A stretch of 64,000 nt of DNA, from contig NZ_OX419519.1 of assembly GCF_948472415.1 (NCBI RefSeq), positions 3,100,001 to 3,164,000 of the forward strand, given 5' to 3'. Below, in pieces: positions 36,693 through 47,433 of the stretch (position 1 is the stretch's first letter; each line of letters begins with the position of its first letter). The stretch is from Kitasatospora fiedleri (GTDB lineage: Bacteria > Actinomycetota > Actinomycetes > Streptomycetales > Streptomycetaceae). A model generated the notes under the pieces. It made no database searches. It was not told the origin of the DNA and saw only the letters and a program-made list of their open reading frames with translations. A program made the position numbers and the translations under genes.

Positions 36693-38300
36693 CTACTTCA
36701 GCCGGAGGGCCTTCATGACCTTCAGGCCGGTGGTGAAGAACTCGGCGAACTTCCGGTCGTCCATGCCGAGCGACGGGCCGATCGGCAGCAGCCGCTGCAC
36801 GGCGACGGTCTGCGCCTCGGTGTAGCGCAGGATGCCCTCGGCGCCGTGCCGCCGGCCCAGCCCGGAGTCGCCCATGCCGCCCATCGGCGAGGCCACCGAG
36901 CCGTACGCGGCGGCGTACGCCTCGTTGACGTTGACGGTGCCGGTGCGCAGCCGGGCGGCGACCCGGCGGCCGCGGCCGGTGTCCCTGGTCCAGACGCTGG
37001 AGTTGAGGCCGTAGGGGGTGGCGTTGGCGGCGGCGACGGCCTCGTCCTCGGTGTCGAAGCGGTAGACCGAGACGACCGGGCCGAAGGTCTCCTCGGCGCA
37101 GACCGCCATGTCGGGGGTGACGCCGTCCAGGATGGTGGGCTCGTAGAACAGCGGGCCCAGGTCGGGCCGGGCCTGCCCGCCGGCCAGCACCTCCGCGCCG
37201 GCCTTGACGGCCTCCTCGACGTGCCGGGTGACGGTCTCCAGCTGGCGGGCGGAGACCAGCGAGCCCATGTCGGCGCCGTAGGCGAGGCCGCCGCCCAACC
37301 GCAGCGCGGCGGTCCGCTCGGCGAACTTCGCCAGGAAGGCGTCGGCGACCGAGCGGTGCACGAAGAGCCGTTCGATGGAGATGCACAGCTGTCCGGCCGA
37401 GGAGAAGCAGGCCCGGACGGCGCCGGCGGCGGCCCGGTCCAGGTCGGCGTCGGCGAGCACCAGCATGGCGTTCTTGCCGCCGAGTTCCAGCGAGGCGCCG
37501 ACCAGCCGTTCGGCGGCCCGCCGGGCGACGTCGCGGCCGGTGCGGGTGGAGCCGGTGAAGGCGACGTAGTCGGCGCGCTCGACCACCTGCGGGCCGACCA
37601 CCGGGCCGTCCCCGAGCACGATCTGCCAGACCTGCGGGGGCAGTCCGGCCTCGACGAACAGCTCGCGGGCCCACAGGGCGGTCAGCGCGGTCTGGGTGTC
37701 CGGCTTGTTGACCACCGCGTTGCCGGCGACCAGGGCGGGCAGCGCGTCGCCGACCGACAGCTCCAGCGGGTAGTTCCACGGCGAGATCTGGCCGACCACG
37801 CCCTTGGGGCGGCGGGCCTCCACGGCGCTGGTCAGGCCGGGCACGGCACCGCCGCGGCGGCGGTCGCGCAGGTAGGAGTGGGCGGCGCGGCCGTAGTGCC
37901 GGGCCGCCGAGGCGACGGCCATCACCTCCTCGAAGGCGTGCAGCCGGGCCTTGCCGGTCTCCGCCTGGACGAGGTCCAGCACCTCGTCCTGCCGCTTGAG
38001 CAGCAGGTCGTGGAAGCGGAGCAGGACGCCCGCCCGGTGCCGCACCGACAGCGCGGCCCAGGCGGGCTGGGCCCGCCTGGCCTGGTCGAACGCCCGCTCG
38101 ACGTCCGCCTCCGAGGAGACCGGCAGCGCGGCCAGCGCCTCGCCGGTCAGCGGCGCGAGCGTCTCGGCGGTCTGCCCGCCGGACGCCGTCACGCCCTTGG
38201 CCAGCCGCGCCACCAGCGCGGCCGGCACCGCCGATGCGACGCCGCGCGCCGCACCCTTCGCCGCGGGGTTGCGCCGGCCCTGGATCGTGCTCTCCGTCAT
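36693..38300 (-). CDS. NAD(P)-dependent aldehyde dehydrogenase, succinate-semialdehyde type
   Basis: 535 residues. Substrate-channel and cofactor motifs are visible: ISPWNYPLELS, FTGSTRTGR, the general base Glu in LELGGKNAM and the nucleophile Cys in SSAGQLCISIER. A long N-terminal stretch before the core is typical of GabD2-like actinobacterial enzymes. It oxidises an aldehyde to an acid; succinic semialdehyde is a guess from family resemblance. It is first of a likely operon with the GMC oxidase. Confidence 0.88.
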   Translation of the reverse strand: MTESTIQGRRNPAAKGAARGVASAVPAALVARLAKGVTASGGQTAETLAPLTGEALAALPVSSEADVERAFDQARRAQPAWAALSVRHRAGVLLRFHDLLLKRQDEVLDLVQAETGKARLHAFEEVMAVASAARHYGRAAHSYLRDRRRGGAVPGLTSAVEARRPKGVVGQISPWNYPLELSVGDALPALVAGNAVVNKPDTQTALTALWARELFVEAGLPPQVWQIVLGDGPVVGPQVVERADYVAFTGSTRTGRDVARRAAERLVGASLELGGKNAMLVLADADLDRAAAGAVRACFSSAGQLCISIERLFVHRSVADAFLAKFAERTAALRLGGGLAYGADMGSLVSARQLETVTRHVEEAVKAGAEVLAGGQARPDLGPLFYEPTILDGVTPDMAVCAEETFGPVVSVYRFDTEDEAVAAANATPYGLNSSVWTRDTGRGRRVAARLRTGTVNVNEAYAAAYGSVASPMGGMGDSGLGRRHGAEGILRYTEAQTVAVQRLLPIGPSLGMDDRKFAEFFTTGLKVMKALRLK

Positions 38301-38374
38301 GCGGGCAGCCTAGGCCCTGGAACCTGTCTTGTGTACCCGCCGGTAACACCAAAAGGCGGCGTGTCGGATTCCGG

Positions 38375-40015
38375 TCAGATGGTCGGCGTGAAGTTGTTCA
38401 GCACGGTGGTGAACTGCCGCAGGCTGTCGCGCCAGTCCTTCTCCGGCCCCGACACGTACACCATGAACGCCGTCCCGTCCGCGCGCCGGAACTCGACCTC
38501 CTTGGCGTGCCGGCGGGCGTCCTTCGCGCCGAAGGCGAACTCCCACACCGCGGCCTCCTGGCCCTTGATCTTGACGGTGTCGAGGGTGGTGCGCTGGTAG
38601 TCCTTGAGGCTCTTGGCGAGCGAGCCCTCCATCTCCAGGAAGTGGTCCTTCGGGGCGAGGGCCTGGCCGACCGACACCGCGAACAGCAGGAAGTGCTCCT
38701 GGTTGTCGGGCGTGTAGTAGATCTGCCCGCCGTCGTGCTCGCTGCGCTCCCAGGTCCCGTTGGTGGGCAGCAGGAAGCGGAACCCGGCCGGGTCGTCCTT
38801 CCAGACGTACCCGGGGGGCGCGGGCGCGCCGCTGGGCAGCGGGCTCTCGCCGGTCAGCGGGTTGTCGCCGGACGGGGTCGGGTCGGGCGCCGCGACCGTC
38901 CCCTGCCGGTGCTGGTGGACGTAGTACGCGCCGCCGCCGACCCCGGCCAGCAGCAGCACGCCGACCAGCGTCCACAGCAGCGCCCGCCCGCGCCGCCGGG
39001 GCGCCGGGGCGGGGGCCTGGGCGGTGGCGGGCGGCCGGGCCGCGGTCCGGCCCGGCTCGGTGCCCTCCTCGGACGCCCCGTCCGCCGGGTCGGGGGCGGC
39101 CTGCGCGGTCCGGTCGACGACCGGCACCACCTGGGTGGGCAGCCGCGACGCCCCGGGCTGGTCGGGGACCCGGAGGCTGACGGTGTGCCCGTCGGCGACC
39201 TCGCGCAGCATCCGGCCGATCTCGTCGGCGCCGGGCCGCTCGGCCGGGTCCTTGGCCATCAGCGCGGCCAGCACCGGCCCGAGCCCGCCGGCCCGGCGCG
39301 GTTCGGGCAGCGGCTCGTCGACCACCGCGGTGAGCGTGCTGAGCGGGTTGTCCCGGCGGAACGGCGACTCGCCCTCCACCGCGTGGTACAGCGTCGCGCC
39401 CAGCGCCCACAGGTCGGAGGCCGGGCCGGGGCGCTGGCCCTGGGCGCGCTCCGGGGCCAGGTAGTCGGGCGAGCCGACCAGGTCGCCCGGGCGGGTGATG
39501 TCCATCGCGCCCTCGAACTTGGCGATGCCGAAGTCGAGCAGCACGGCCCGCCCGGTGCCGTGCTCCAGCAGCACGTTGGCGGGCTTGACGTCGCGGTGCA
39601 GCACCCCCAGCTGGTGGCCGCGGTGCAGGGCGGCCAGCACCTGGAGGCCGACGGTGGCGGCCTCCCGGGGCGTCAGGGCGCCGTCCTGGCTGATCACGTC
39701 GGACAGCGCGCGGCCGTCCACCAGCTCCATGACGATCCACGGCCGGCCGTCCTGCTCCAGCACGTCGTGGATGGTGATCACGCCCGGGTGCTTGATCCGG
39801 GCGGCGGCCCGGGCCTCGCGCTTCATCCGGGACTGGAGGATCTCCAGGTCCTCCTCCGAGAGGTGGCTGACCGTCAGCTCCTTGACGGCCACCTCCCGGT
39901 CCAGCATCTCGTCCCTGGCGCGCCAGACGGTCCCCATCCCGCCGCGCCCCAGACGCTCGCCGAGCGCGTAACGCCCGGCCAGCAGACGGCCCGTCGACTG
40001 GTCCTGTGCGCCCAT
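38375..40015 (-). CDS. Membrane Ser/Thr protein kinase with extracytoplasmic sensor domain
   Basis: 546 residues. Active Hanks-type kinase: Gly-rich loop LGRGGMGTVW (22-31), Lys45 in VAVK, HRDVKP with catalytic Asp142, and DFG at 161-163. A Pro/Ala-rich juxtamembrane linker leads to one membrane span (LLWTLVGVLLLAGVGGGAYY), then an external domain starting YVWKDDPAGFRFLLP. That domain resembles the one in the kinase at 41467-43155, so the two may sense related signals. No PASTA repeats. ATG 40015 is preceded by GGGGGGA. Confidence 0.92.
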   Translation of the reverse strand: MGAQDQSTGRLLAGRYALGERLGRGGMGTVWRARDEMLDREVAVKELTVSHLSEEDLEILQSRMKREARAAARIKHPGVITIHDVLEQDGRPWIVMELVDGRALSDVISQDGALTPREAATVGLQVLAALHRGHQLGVLHRDVKPANVLLEHGTGRAVLLDFGIAKFEGAMDITRPGDLVGSPDYLAPERAQGQRPGPASDLWALGATLYHAVEGESPFRRDNPLSTLTAVVDEPLPEPRRAGGLGPVLAALMAKDPAERPGADEIGRMLREVADGHTVSLRVPDQPGASRLPTQVVPVVDRTAQAAPDPADGASEEGTEPGRTAARPPATAQAPAPAPRRRGRALLWTLVGVLLLAGVGGGAYYVHQHRQGTVAAPDPTPSGDNPLTGESPLPSGAPAPPGYVWKDDPAGFRFLLPTNGTWERSEHDGGQIYYTPDNQEHFLLFAVSVGQALAPKDHFLEMEGSLAKSLKDYQRTTLDTVKIKGQEAAVWEFAFGAKDARRHAKEVEFRRADGTAFMVYVSGPEKDWRDSLRQFTTVLNNFTPTI

Positions 40016-40171
40016 GACCGTCCCCCCTTCGATTCCCCCCACCGCCGGTCGGACGGGGTCCTGGCAGACCGTGTGCCGGCTCGCACCGGCGGTTCGAAGG
40101 CAAGCCTAGGCTGCCCGGCGCGCCCCGGGAATCGCGACCCGGGCTCGGAACCGCACGGTGACCGCCCGCTC

Positions 40172-41251
40172 TCAGCCCGCGACCGCGACGATCACCGCGA
40201 CCGCCGCGCACAGCAGCACCAGCACGCCGCCCAGCACCAGCGGCCCGAGCAGCTTCGGCGGCACCCGCGGCGGACGCGCCGGACCCTGACGGTCCGTCGC
40301 CCGCGCCGGGCGCCGCCCGCGCGGGTGCGGCACCAGCGGACCGGCCTCCGGCCGGGGCACCGGCAGCAGCGGGTCGGGCGGGCCGTCCCGGTCCGGTTCG
40401 GGCGCGAACGACAGCAGCTCGCGCAACTCCCGCTGCACGGCGACCGCGTCCGGCCGGGCCGCGGCGTCCGGCCGCAGCAGCCGCTCGACCAGTGGCCGCA
40501 GCGGCCCGCAGCCGTCCGCCGGGTGGTGCCGCCCGTCCCGGACGGCCGCCAGCAGCGTCGGCAGGTCGTCCTCCGGGTACGGGCCGTGGCCGGTCAGCAG
40601 CCGGTACAGCAGCACGCCCAGCGCCCAGGTGTCGGCGGGGGCGCCCGCGTCGATCGCCCAGCGCTCGGCGAGCGGTCCGAGCATCAGCGCCCGGGTCTCG
40701 TACACCCGGCGCGGCACCTCGCCGCCCAGCGCCGCGCACAGCTCCTCCTCGGCGGCGCCCAGCAGCAGCCCGCCCAGCATCGCCGCGCCGTCCTCGCAGA
40801 CCAGCACCGTGCGCAGCGTCAGGTTCCCGTGCGTCAGCCCGGCCTCGTGCACGGACCGCAGCGCGCCCGCCAGGTCCGCGCCGATCTCGGCCACCCGGTA
40901 CGGCGAGACCGGGCCGTTGCCCGCCAGCCGCTCCAGCGGCACCCCGGGCACCGCCTCCTCGGCGATCCACAGCACCTCGTCCTCGGGGCCCGCCGCGAGC
41001 CCCCGCAGCAGCCGCGGGTGCGCCGTCGCCGCCGCCGCGACCTGCGCGACCCGGGCGGTCAGCCGCGGCCCGTACGACGGGGCGGGCGCCCCCACCGGGT
41101 GCCCCGGCACCAGCAGTTCGGGCAGCTCCAGCCCGAACAGTCGCACCCGCGCCCCGCTGTGGACGTCCACCGCGAGCACACCGACCTCACCCTCCGGACG
41201 GTCCGTCACCCGGTACCGTCCGGCCACCAGTTGCCCCGGTGCCGCTCGCAT
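40172..41251 (-). CDS. Kinase-like protein lacking catalytic residues (pseudokinase), C-terminal membrane anchor
   Basis: 359 residues of the Hanks fold, but the signature residues are missing. The Gly-rich loop is absent, the VAVK lysine is replaced (VRLFGLEL region), HRD reads HGN in LTHGNLTLRTVLV and DFG is replaced by LGGLLLG. The C-lobe is recognisable (DTWALGVLLYRLLTGHGPYPEDD). It ends with a single membrane helix (LGPLVLGGVLVLLCAAVAVIV). Being between two active kinases, it may be a scaffold or regulator. ATG 41251; the gap 41252-41466 is low-complexity. Confidence 0.85.
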   Translation of the reverse strand: MRAAPGQLVAGRYRVTDRPEGEVGVLAVDVHSGARVRLFGLELPELLVPGHPVGAPAPSYGPRLTARVAQVAAAATAHPRLLRGLAAGPEDEVLWIAEEAVPGVPLERLAGNGPVSPYRVAEIGADLAGALRSVHEAGLTHGNLTLRTVLVCEDGAAMLGGLLLGAAEEELCAALGGEVPRRVYETRALMLGPLAERWAIDAGAPADTWALGVLLYRLLTGHGPYPEDDLPTLLAAVRDGRHHPADGCGPLRPLVERLLRPDAAARPDAVAVQRELRELLSFAPEPDRDGPPDPLLPVPRPEAGPLVPHPRGRRPARATDRQGPARPPRVPPKLLGPLVLGGVLVLLCAAVAVIVAVAG

Positions 41252-41466
41252 GTCTGTTCCTCACGCCGTCGTCCCGCCAGCGTACGGCTCCCCTCCGCCC
41301 CCGCCACCGCCCGGTGCGCGCTTTCCGCCCCCGCCGGGAGCCGCCCCCGCACCCCCGCACCCCCGGCCACCCCACCCGGAGCCGCCCCCGCCGCGGCCCC
41401 GGCCCGCCCGGAACACCCGGCCCCCGCCGGGCGCGCCGCGCGCCACCGCGTCGGCCACCGCGCCGG

Positions 41467-43155
41467 CTACGGCGCGGGCTGGAAGCTCTCGAAGGAGATC
41501 CGCCGGGCCAGCGAGCCGTCCGGGGCCGACCAGTCCTCCTCGGGCATGGTCCAGTAGATCGCGTAGCCGTACTTGCCGCCGCCGGTGACGAAGCCGCGGT
41601 TGAGCGAGTGCAGCAGGGTGCCGGACTTGCCGGTGTACGTCCACTCCCAGTCGGCGGCGTTGGTCCAGTCCCGGTAGGCGACGGCCTCCACCCTGACCCG
41701 GCGGTAGTCGGTCATCTTCGCGTTGCGGTCGGACTCCTGCCAGTCCTTCAGCGCGCTCGCCCCGGCGGGGCTCTGCCAGTCGACGACCAGCCGCAGCCCG
41801 CGGCCCTCGAAGCGGCGGCTGGTGGCCCGGTAGTCCGGCCCCTGGTCGGCCATCCACTCGGGCAGCGCGATGCTGAACCCGGACGGGTCCTTGTACACCC
41901 GGTACCCGGCGGGTATCTGCCCGGCCGACGGCAGCGGCGACGGCTCCGCGGCGGGCGGCGCGGAGCTCGGGTCCGCGGCCTGCGCGGAGGCCGACGGGCT
42001 CGCCGACGCCGACGGGCTCGCGGACGCCGCGGCCCCGTCCGCGGCGGCGGCGACCGCGCCGTCCCTCCCGCCGTCCCCGTCGCCCCGGGGCCAGAACACC
42101 ACCAGCGCCGCGATCAGCGCGAGCGCGGCGACCACCGCCGCCCCGGTCAGCAGCGCCCGCCGCCGCGAGCCGAACGGCCCGCCCGCGGGCGGCGCCCCGC
42201 CCGTCCGGAGCGGTTCCGTCGCCGTCACCGTCGGCCCGGACCCGGCCGGGGACGAAGGGGGAGCCGGGGTCGGCTCCGGGGCCGGGGGCACCGGGACGGC
42301 CACCGTCTCGGCCTCGGGCAGCGGCTTCCCGGCGGCGATCAGTTCGAGCAGCGGCCGGGCGGTGTCGGCGTCCATCCGCCGGGCCGGGTCCTTCTCCAGC
42401 AGCCCCTCGATGACGCCCCGCAGCGGCCCGGCGTTGCGCGGCTCGGGCAGCGGTTCGGTCATCACGGCGGTGAGGGTGGCCAGCGCGTCGCCCCGGTCGT
42501 ACGGCGGGACGCCCTCGACCATCGCGTACAGCGTGCCGCCCAGCGACCACAGGTCGGAGGGCGGTCCGGGCAGCTTGCCGCGGGCCCGCTCGGGGGCGAT
42601 GTAGGAGGGGGCGCCGACCAGCATGCCGGTGGAGGTGATGGAGGTGTCGCCCTCGACGCTGGCGATGCCGAAGTCGGTGAGCACGGTGCGCCCGTCCTCG
42701 CCGATCAGCACGTTGGACGGTTTCACGTCCCGGTGCAGGATGCCCTGGCGGTGCGCGGCGCCGAGCACCCCGAGCAGGTCGAGCGCGATCCTCGCGGCCC
42801 GTTCGGGGGCGAGCGGGCCGTCCTCGGCGACCACGTCGGCCAGCGAGCGGCCGGCGACGAGTTCCATCACGATCCACGGCCGGTCGTCCTCCTCGACCAC
42901 GTCGAAGACGGTGACGGCCGAGGTGTGCCGGATCCGGGCGGTGGCCTTGGCCTCGCGCAGGGTGCGGACGACCAGCCGGTGCTTCTCGATCTCGTCGACG
43001 GTGCCGGTCATCCGGAGTTCCTTGACCGCGACGATCCGGCCCAGCATCTCGTCCTCGGCCCGCCAGACGGTGCCCATGCCGCCGCGCCCGAGCACCTCGC
43101 CGAGCCGGTAGCGGTCCGCCAGCAGTCGGCCGGTCGGTTCCTGCGGCTGCGTCAT
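41467..43155 (-). CDS. Membrane Ser/Thr protein kinase, second paralogue
   Basis: 562 residues. LGRGGMGTVW loop, Lys45 (VAVK), HRDVKPSNV with catalytic Asp143, DFG in LTDFGIASV. A Pro/Ser-rich linker precedes one membrane span (LLTGAAVVAALALIAALVVFW), then a Ser/Ala-rich external spacer and a domain starting YRVYKDPSGFSIALP. Kinase and external domains are clearly paralogous to the kinase at 38375. ATG 43155 follows GGGGAG. Autophosphorylation and a secreted-ligand sensor role are inferred from the family. Confidence 0.92.
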   Translation of the reverse strand: MTQPQEPTGRLLADRYRLGEVLGRGGMGTVWRAEDEMLGRIVAVKELRMTGTVDEIEKHRLVVRTLREAKATARIRHTSAVTVFDVVEEDDRPWIVMELVAGRSLADVVAEDGPLAPERAARIALDLLGVLGAAHRQGILHRDVKPSNVLIGEDGRTVLTDFGIASVEGDTSITSTGMLVGAPSYIAPERARGKLPGPPSDLWSLGGTLYAMVEGVPPYDRGDALATLTAVMTEPLPEPRNAGPLRGVIEGLLEKDPARRMDADTARPLLELIAAGKPLPEAETVAVPVPPAPEPTPAPPSSPAGSGPTVTATEPLRTGGAPPAGGPFGSRRRALLTGAAVVAALALIAALVVFWPRGDGDGGRDGAVAAAADGAAASASPSASASPSASAQAADPSSAPPAAEPSPLPSAGQIPAGYRVYKDPSGFSIALPEWMADQGPDYRATSRRFEGRGLRLVVDWQSPAGASALKDWQESDRNAKMTDYRRVRVEAVAYRDWTNAADWEWTYTGKSGTLLHSLNRGFVTGGGKYGYAIYWTMPEEDWSAPDGSLARRISFESFQPAP

Positions 43156-43347
43156 CGGTGCGCTCTCCCCATGGTGTCGCGGCCCTCGGCGGGTGCCCCG
43201 GCCGTGACCTGACGGCGTGTCGGACCGCCGAGGGCGGCGGTCGCAGGCCGGAGCCCCCATCATCCCCTGTCCGGCCCCGGCCCGGCCACCCGCCCCCGCG
43301 TCCGGCCCCCGGCGACCGTCCGGGCGCGCCCGTGGTGTGAGGACGAC

Positions 43348-43381
43348 GGAGGGCCCCCGCCGGTTGCGGCGGGGGCCCTCC
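43348..43381 (-). terminator. Hairpin terminator after guaB3
   Basis: Fourteen-base perfect arms GGAGGGCCCCCGCC (43348-43361) and GGCGGGGGCCCTCC (43368-43381) around a six-base loop, about 28 bp downstream of the guaB3 stop. Confidence 0.85.
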
Positions 43382-43409
43382 GAGGTGCTGACGGTCCGTC
43401 AGCGGGGTG

Positions 43410-44528
43410 TCACCGGGCGGGGTTGACCGTGACCTCGACCCGCTGGAACTCCTTGAGCTCGGTGTAGCCGGTGGTGGCCATCGCCCGGCGCAGCGCGCCG
43501 AACAGGTTCATGGTGCCGTCGGGGGTGTGCGACGGACCGGTCAGGATCTGCTCGGTGGTGCCGACGGTGCCCAGGTGCACCCGCTTGCCGCGCGGCAGCT
43601 CCTCGTGGACGGCCTCCATGCCCCAGTGGTAGCCCTGGCCGGGCGCGTCGGTGGCGCGGGCCAGCGCGGCGCCGATCATCACCGCGTCCGCGCCGCAGGC
43701 CACGGCCTTGGGGATGTCGCCGCTGTAGCCGACGCCGCCGTCCGCGATCACGTGCACGTACCGGCCGCCGGACTCGTCCATGTAGTCCCGGCGGGCGGCC
43801 GCGACGTCCGCGACGGCGGTGGCCATCGGCACCTGGATGCCCAGCACGCCCCGGGTGGTGTGCGCGGCGCCGCCGCCGAAGCCGACCAGCACGCCGGCCG
43901 CGCCGGTGCGCATCAGGTGCAGCGCGGCGGTGTAGGTGGCGCAGCCGCCGACGATCACCGGCACGTCGAGCTCGTAGATGAACTGCTTGAGGTTGAGCGG
44001 CTCGGCCGCGCCCGAGACGTGCTCGGCCGACACCGTGGTGCCGCGGATCACGAACACGTCGACGCCGGCGTCCACCACGGCCTTGGAGAACTCGGCGGTG
44101 CGCTGCGGCGAGAGCGCGGCGGCGGTCACCACGCCCGAGTCACGGACCTCCTTGATCCGCTCCTTGATCAGCTCGGCCTTGATCGGCTCCGCGTACACCT
44201 CCTGCAGGCGCCGGGTCGCCACCGCCTCGTCGGGGATCGCGGCGATCTCCGCCAGCAGCGGGCGCGGGTCCTCGTACCGCGTCCACAGCCCCTCCAGGTT
44301 CAGCACGCCCAGGCCGCCCAGCTGCCCGATCGCGATCGCCTGCTCCGGCGACACCACGCTGTCCATCGGCGCGGCCAGGAACGGCAGTTCGAAACGGTAG
44401 GCGTCGATCTGCCAAGCGATCGAGACCTCCTTCGGGTCACGCGTACGGCGGCTGGGGACGACGGCGATGTCGTCGAAGGAGTACGCCCGGCGGCCGCGCT
44501 TGCCTCGCCCGATCTCGATCTCAGTCAC
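43410..44528 (-). CDS. guaB3: GuaB3-type IMP dehydrogenase-related protein with His in place of the catalytic Cys
   Basis: 372 residues; an IMPDH/GMPR-type TIM barrel without CBS domains, matching the actinobacterial IMP dehydrogenase-related family. The flavin/substrate loop that in IMPDH reads GPGSICTTR here reads GGGAAHTTR, so the catalytic Cys is His. Other features are kept (IADGGVGYSGD, GADAVMIGAAL). Whether it is an enzyme (GMP reductase-like activity has been described for related GuaB3 proteins) or a regulatory remnant is open. GTG 44528 follows AGAAGGGC. It is 176 bp downstream of guaB, with a hairpin between. Confidence 0.85.
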   Translation of the reverse strand: MTEIEIGRGKRGRRAYSFDDIAVVPSRRTRDPKEVSIAWQIDAYRFELPFLAAPMDSVVSPEQAIAIGQLGGLGVLNLEGLWTRYEDPRPLLAEIAAIPDEAVATRRLQEVYAEPIKAELIKERIKEVRDSGVVTAAALSPQRTAEFSKAVVDAGVDVFVIRGTTVSAEHVSGAAEPLNLKQFIYELDVPVIVGGCATYTAALHLMRTGAAGVLVGFGGGAAHTTRGVLGIQVPMATAVADVAAARRDYMDESGGRYVHVIADGGVGYSGDIPKAVACGADAVMIGAALARATDAPGQGYHWGMEAVHEELPRGKRVHLGTVGTTEQILTGPSHTPDGTMNLFGALRRAMATTGYTELKEFQRVEVTVNPAR

Positions 44529-44644
44529 TTCGAGCCCTTCTGCTGCTTTCCATCTCCCGACCGGGTCCCCCCGGCCACGCCCCCAAGTATCCCGCACCCT
44601 TCCCACCAGGCCCGCCAGGGGCGCACCCGCTCCCCCGGACGGCA

Positions 44645-44687
44645 GGGAACCGCCCGGGCCGCGTCAGCGGCGGCCCGGGCGGTTCCC
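44645..44687 (-). terminator. Hairpin terminator downstream of guaB
   Basis: Eighteen-base perfect arms 44645-44662 and 44670-44687 with a seven-base loop, 17 bp after the guaB stop. It separates guaB from guaB3, so the two are probably not one simple operon. Confidence 0.8.
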
Positions 44688-44703
44688 GTACGGCGGAGGC
44701 GTC

Positions 44704-46515
<1,812 letters not shown>

Positions 46516-47238
46516 TCAGCCGCTCTCCTCCGCCAGCGCCCGCAGCCGGGACAGCGCCCGGTGCTGGGCCACCCGCACCGCGCCCGGGGACATCCCGAGC
46601 ACCTCGCCGGTCTCCTCCGCCGACAGCCCGTCCGCCACCCGCAGCAGCACCAGCTCGCGCTGGCGGGCCGGCAGGTAGGACAGCAGTTCCTTGATCCACG
46701 CGGCGTCGCTGGAGAGCAGCGCCCGTTCCTCCGGGCCGAGCGAGTCGTCCGGCGTCTCCGGCAGGTCGTCCGGCGGGATCACCGTCGAGCCGGGCCCGCG
46801 CATCGCGGCCCGCTGGAGATCGGCGATCTTGTGCGCGGCGATCCCGTACACGAAGGCCTCGAACGGGCGCCCGGTGTCCCGGTAGCGGGGCAGCGCGCAG
46901 AGCACCGCGACGCACACCTCCTGGGCCACGTCGTCCACGTGGTGCCGGGCCCCGCCGGGCAGCCGGACCAGCCGGCCGCGGCAGTAGCGCAGCGCCAGCG
47001 GGAGCACGTAGCCGAGCAGCGCCTCGATCGCCGGGCCGTCGCCGCGGACCGCCGCCGCGACCAGTTCGGCCACCTCGGGCGACGTCCCCGCGCCGAGCAC
47101 GGGCGGGCGGGCCGCCGCGCCCGACGGGCCGTCGGACCCGGTCACCGGACCGCCCGGTGCCGACGACGGATCGGCAGCCGCACCCCCGGGGGCGGGCTGC
47201 ACCGGGTCGGGCCCGGCGGCCTCCTCGTCGTCACGCAT
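46516..47238 (-). CDS. shbA: ECF-like RNA polymerase sigma factor, ShbA type
   Basis: 240 residues. Region 2 includes [19 protein letters not shown] and [15 protein letters not shown]; region 4 is [17 protein letters not shown] to [19 protein letters not shown]. An Ala/Gly/Pro-rich N-terminal extension of about 70 residues precedes region 2. Its place beside bldM, and its sequence, match ShbA, the sigma factor that in Streptomyces transcribes the principal sigma factor gene hrdB. ATG 47238 (MRDDEE) is chosen; ATG 47297 is an alternative because neither has a strong ribosome site. Confidence 0.88.
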   Translation of the reverse strand: MRDDEEAAGPDPVQPAPGGAAADPSSAPGGPVTGSDGPSGAAARPPVLGAGTSPEVAELVAAAVRGDGPAIEALLGYVLPLALRYCRGRLVRLPGGARHHVDDVAQEVCVAVLCALPRYRDTGRPFEAFVYGIAAHKIADLQRAAMRGPGSTVIPPDDLPETPDDSLGPEERALLSSDAAWIKELLSYLPARQRELVLLRVADGLSAEETGEVLGMSPGAVRVAQHRALSRLRALAEESG

Positions 47239-47348
47239 CGGTCCATGGTGCCTGGTCGGGCCGGAAAACGCGGCACCGCGTCCGGACTTGTGCATCGGAA
47301 CGTTATCCGTCGCCGCGTGCACCGTGCCGCCTCCCCTGCCTGTCCGCT

Positions 47349-47392
47349 GGTCCCCGAGGTGCTCCACTACTCCATGGTGCAGCCTCGGGACC
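47349..47392. terminator. Long hairpin between bldM and shbA
   Basis: GGTCCCCGAGG (47349-47359) pairs with CCTCGGGACC (47383-47392) with one bulged C, and the intervening 23 bases can partly pair (GTGCTCCAC with GTGCAG-like sequence). It sits 42 bp beyond the bldM stop and is likely its terminator, upstream of shbA. Confidence 0.55.
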
Positions 47393-47433
47393 ACAACGTC
47401 ACACGTCCGAGCGAGCGCAGTTCGCGCGTCCGC

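Noticed and set aside
33255..38600. A 1781-codon open frame on the plus strand
   Set aside because: It is antisense to the streptophobe, GMC oxidase and aldehyde dehydrogenase genes, low in family-like motifs, and results from high GC removing stop codons.
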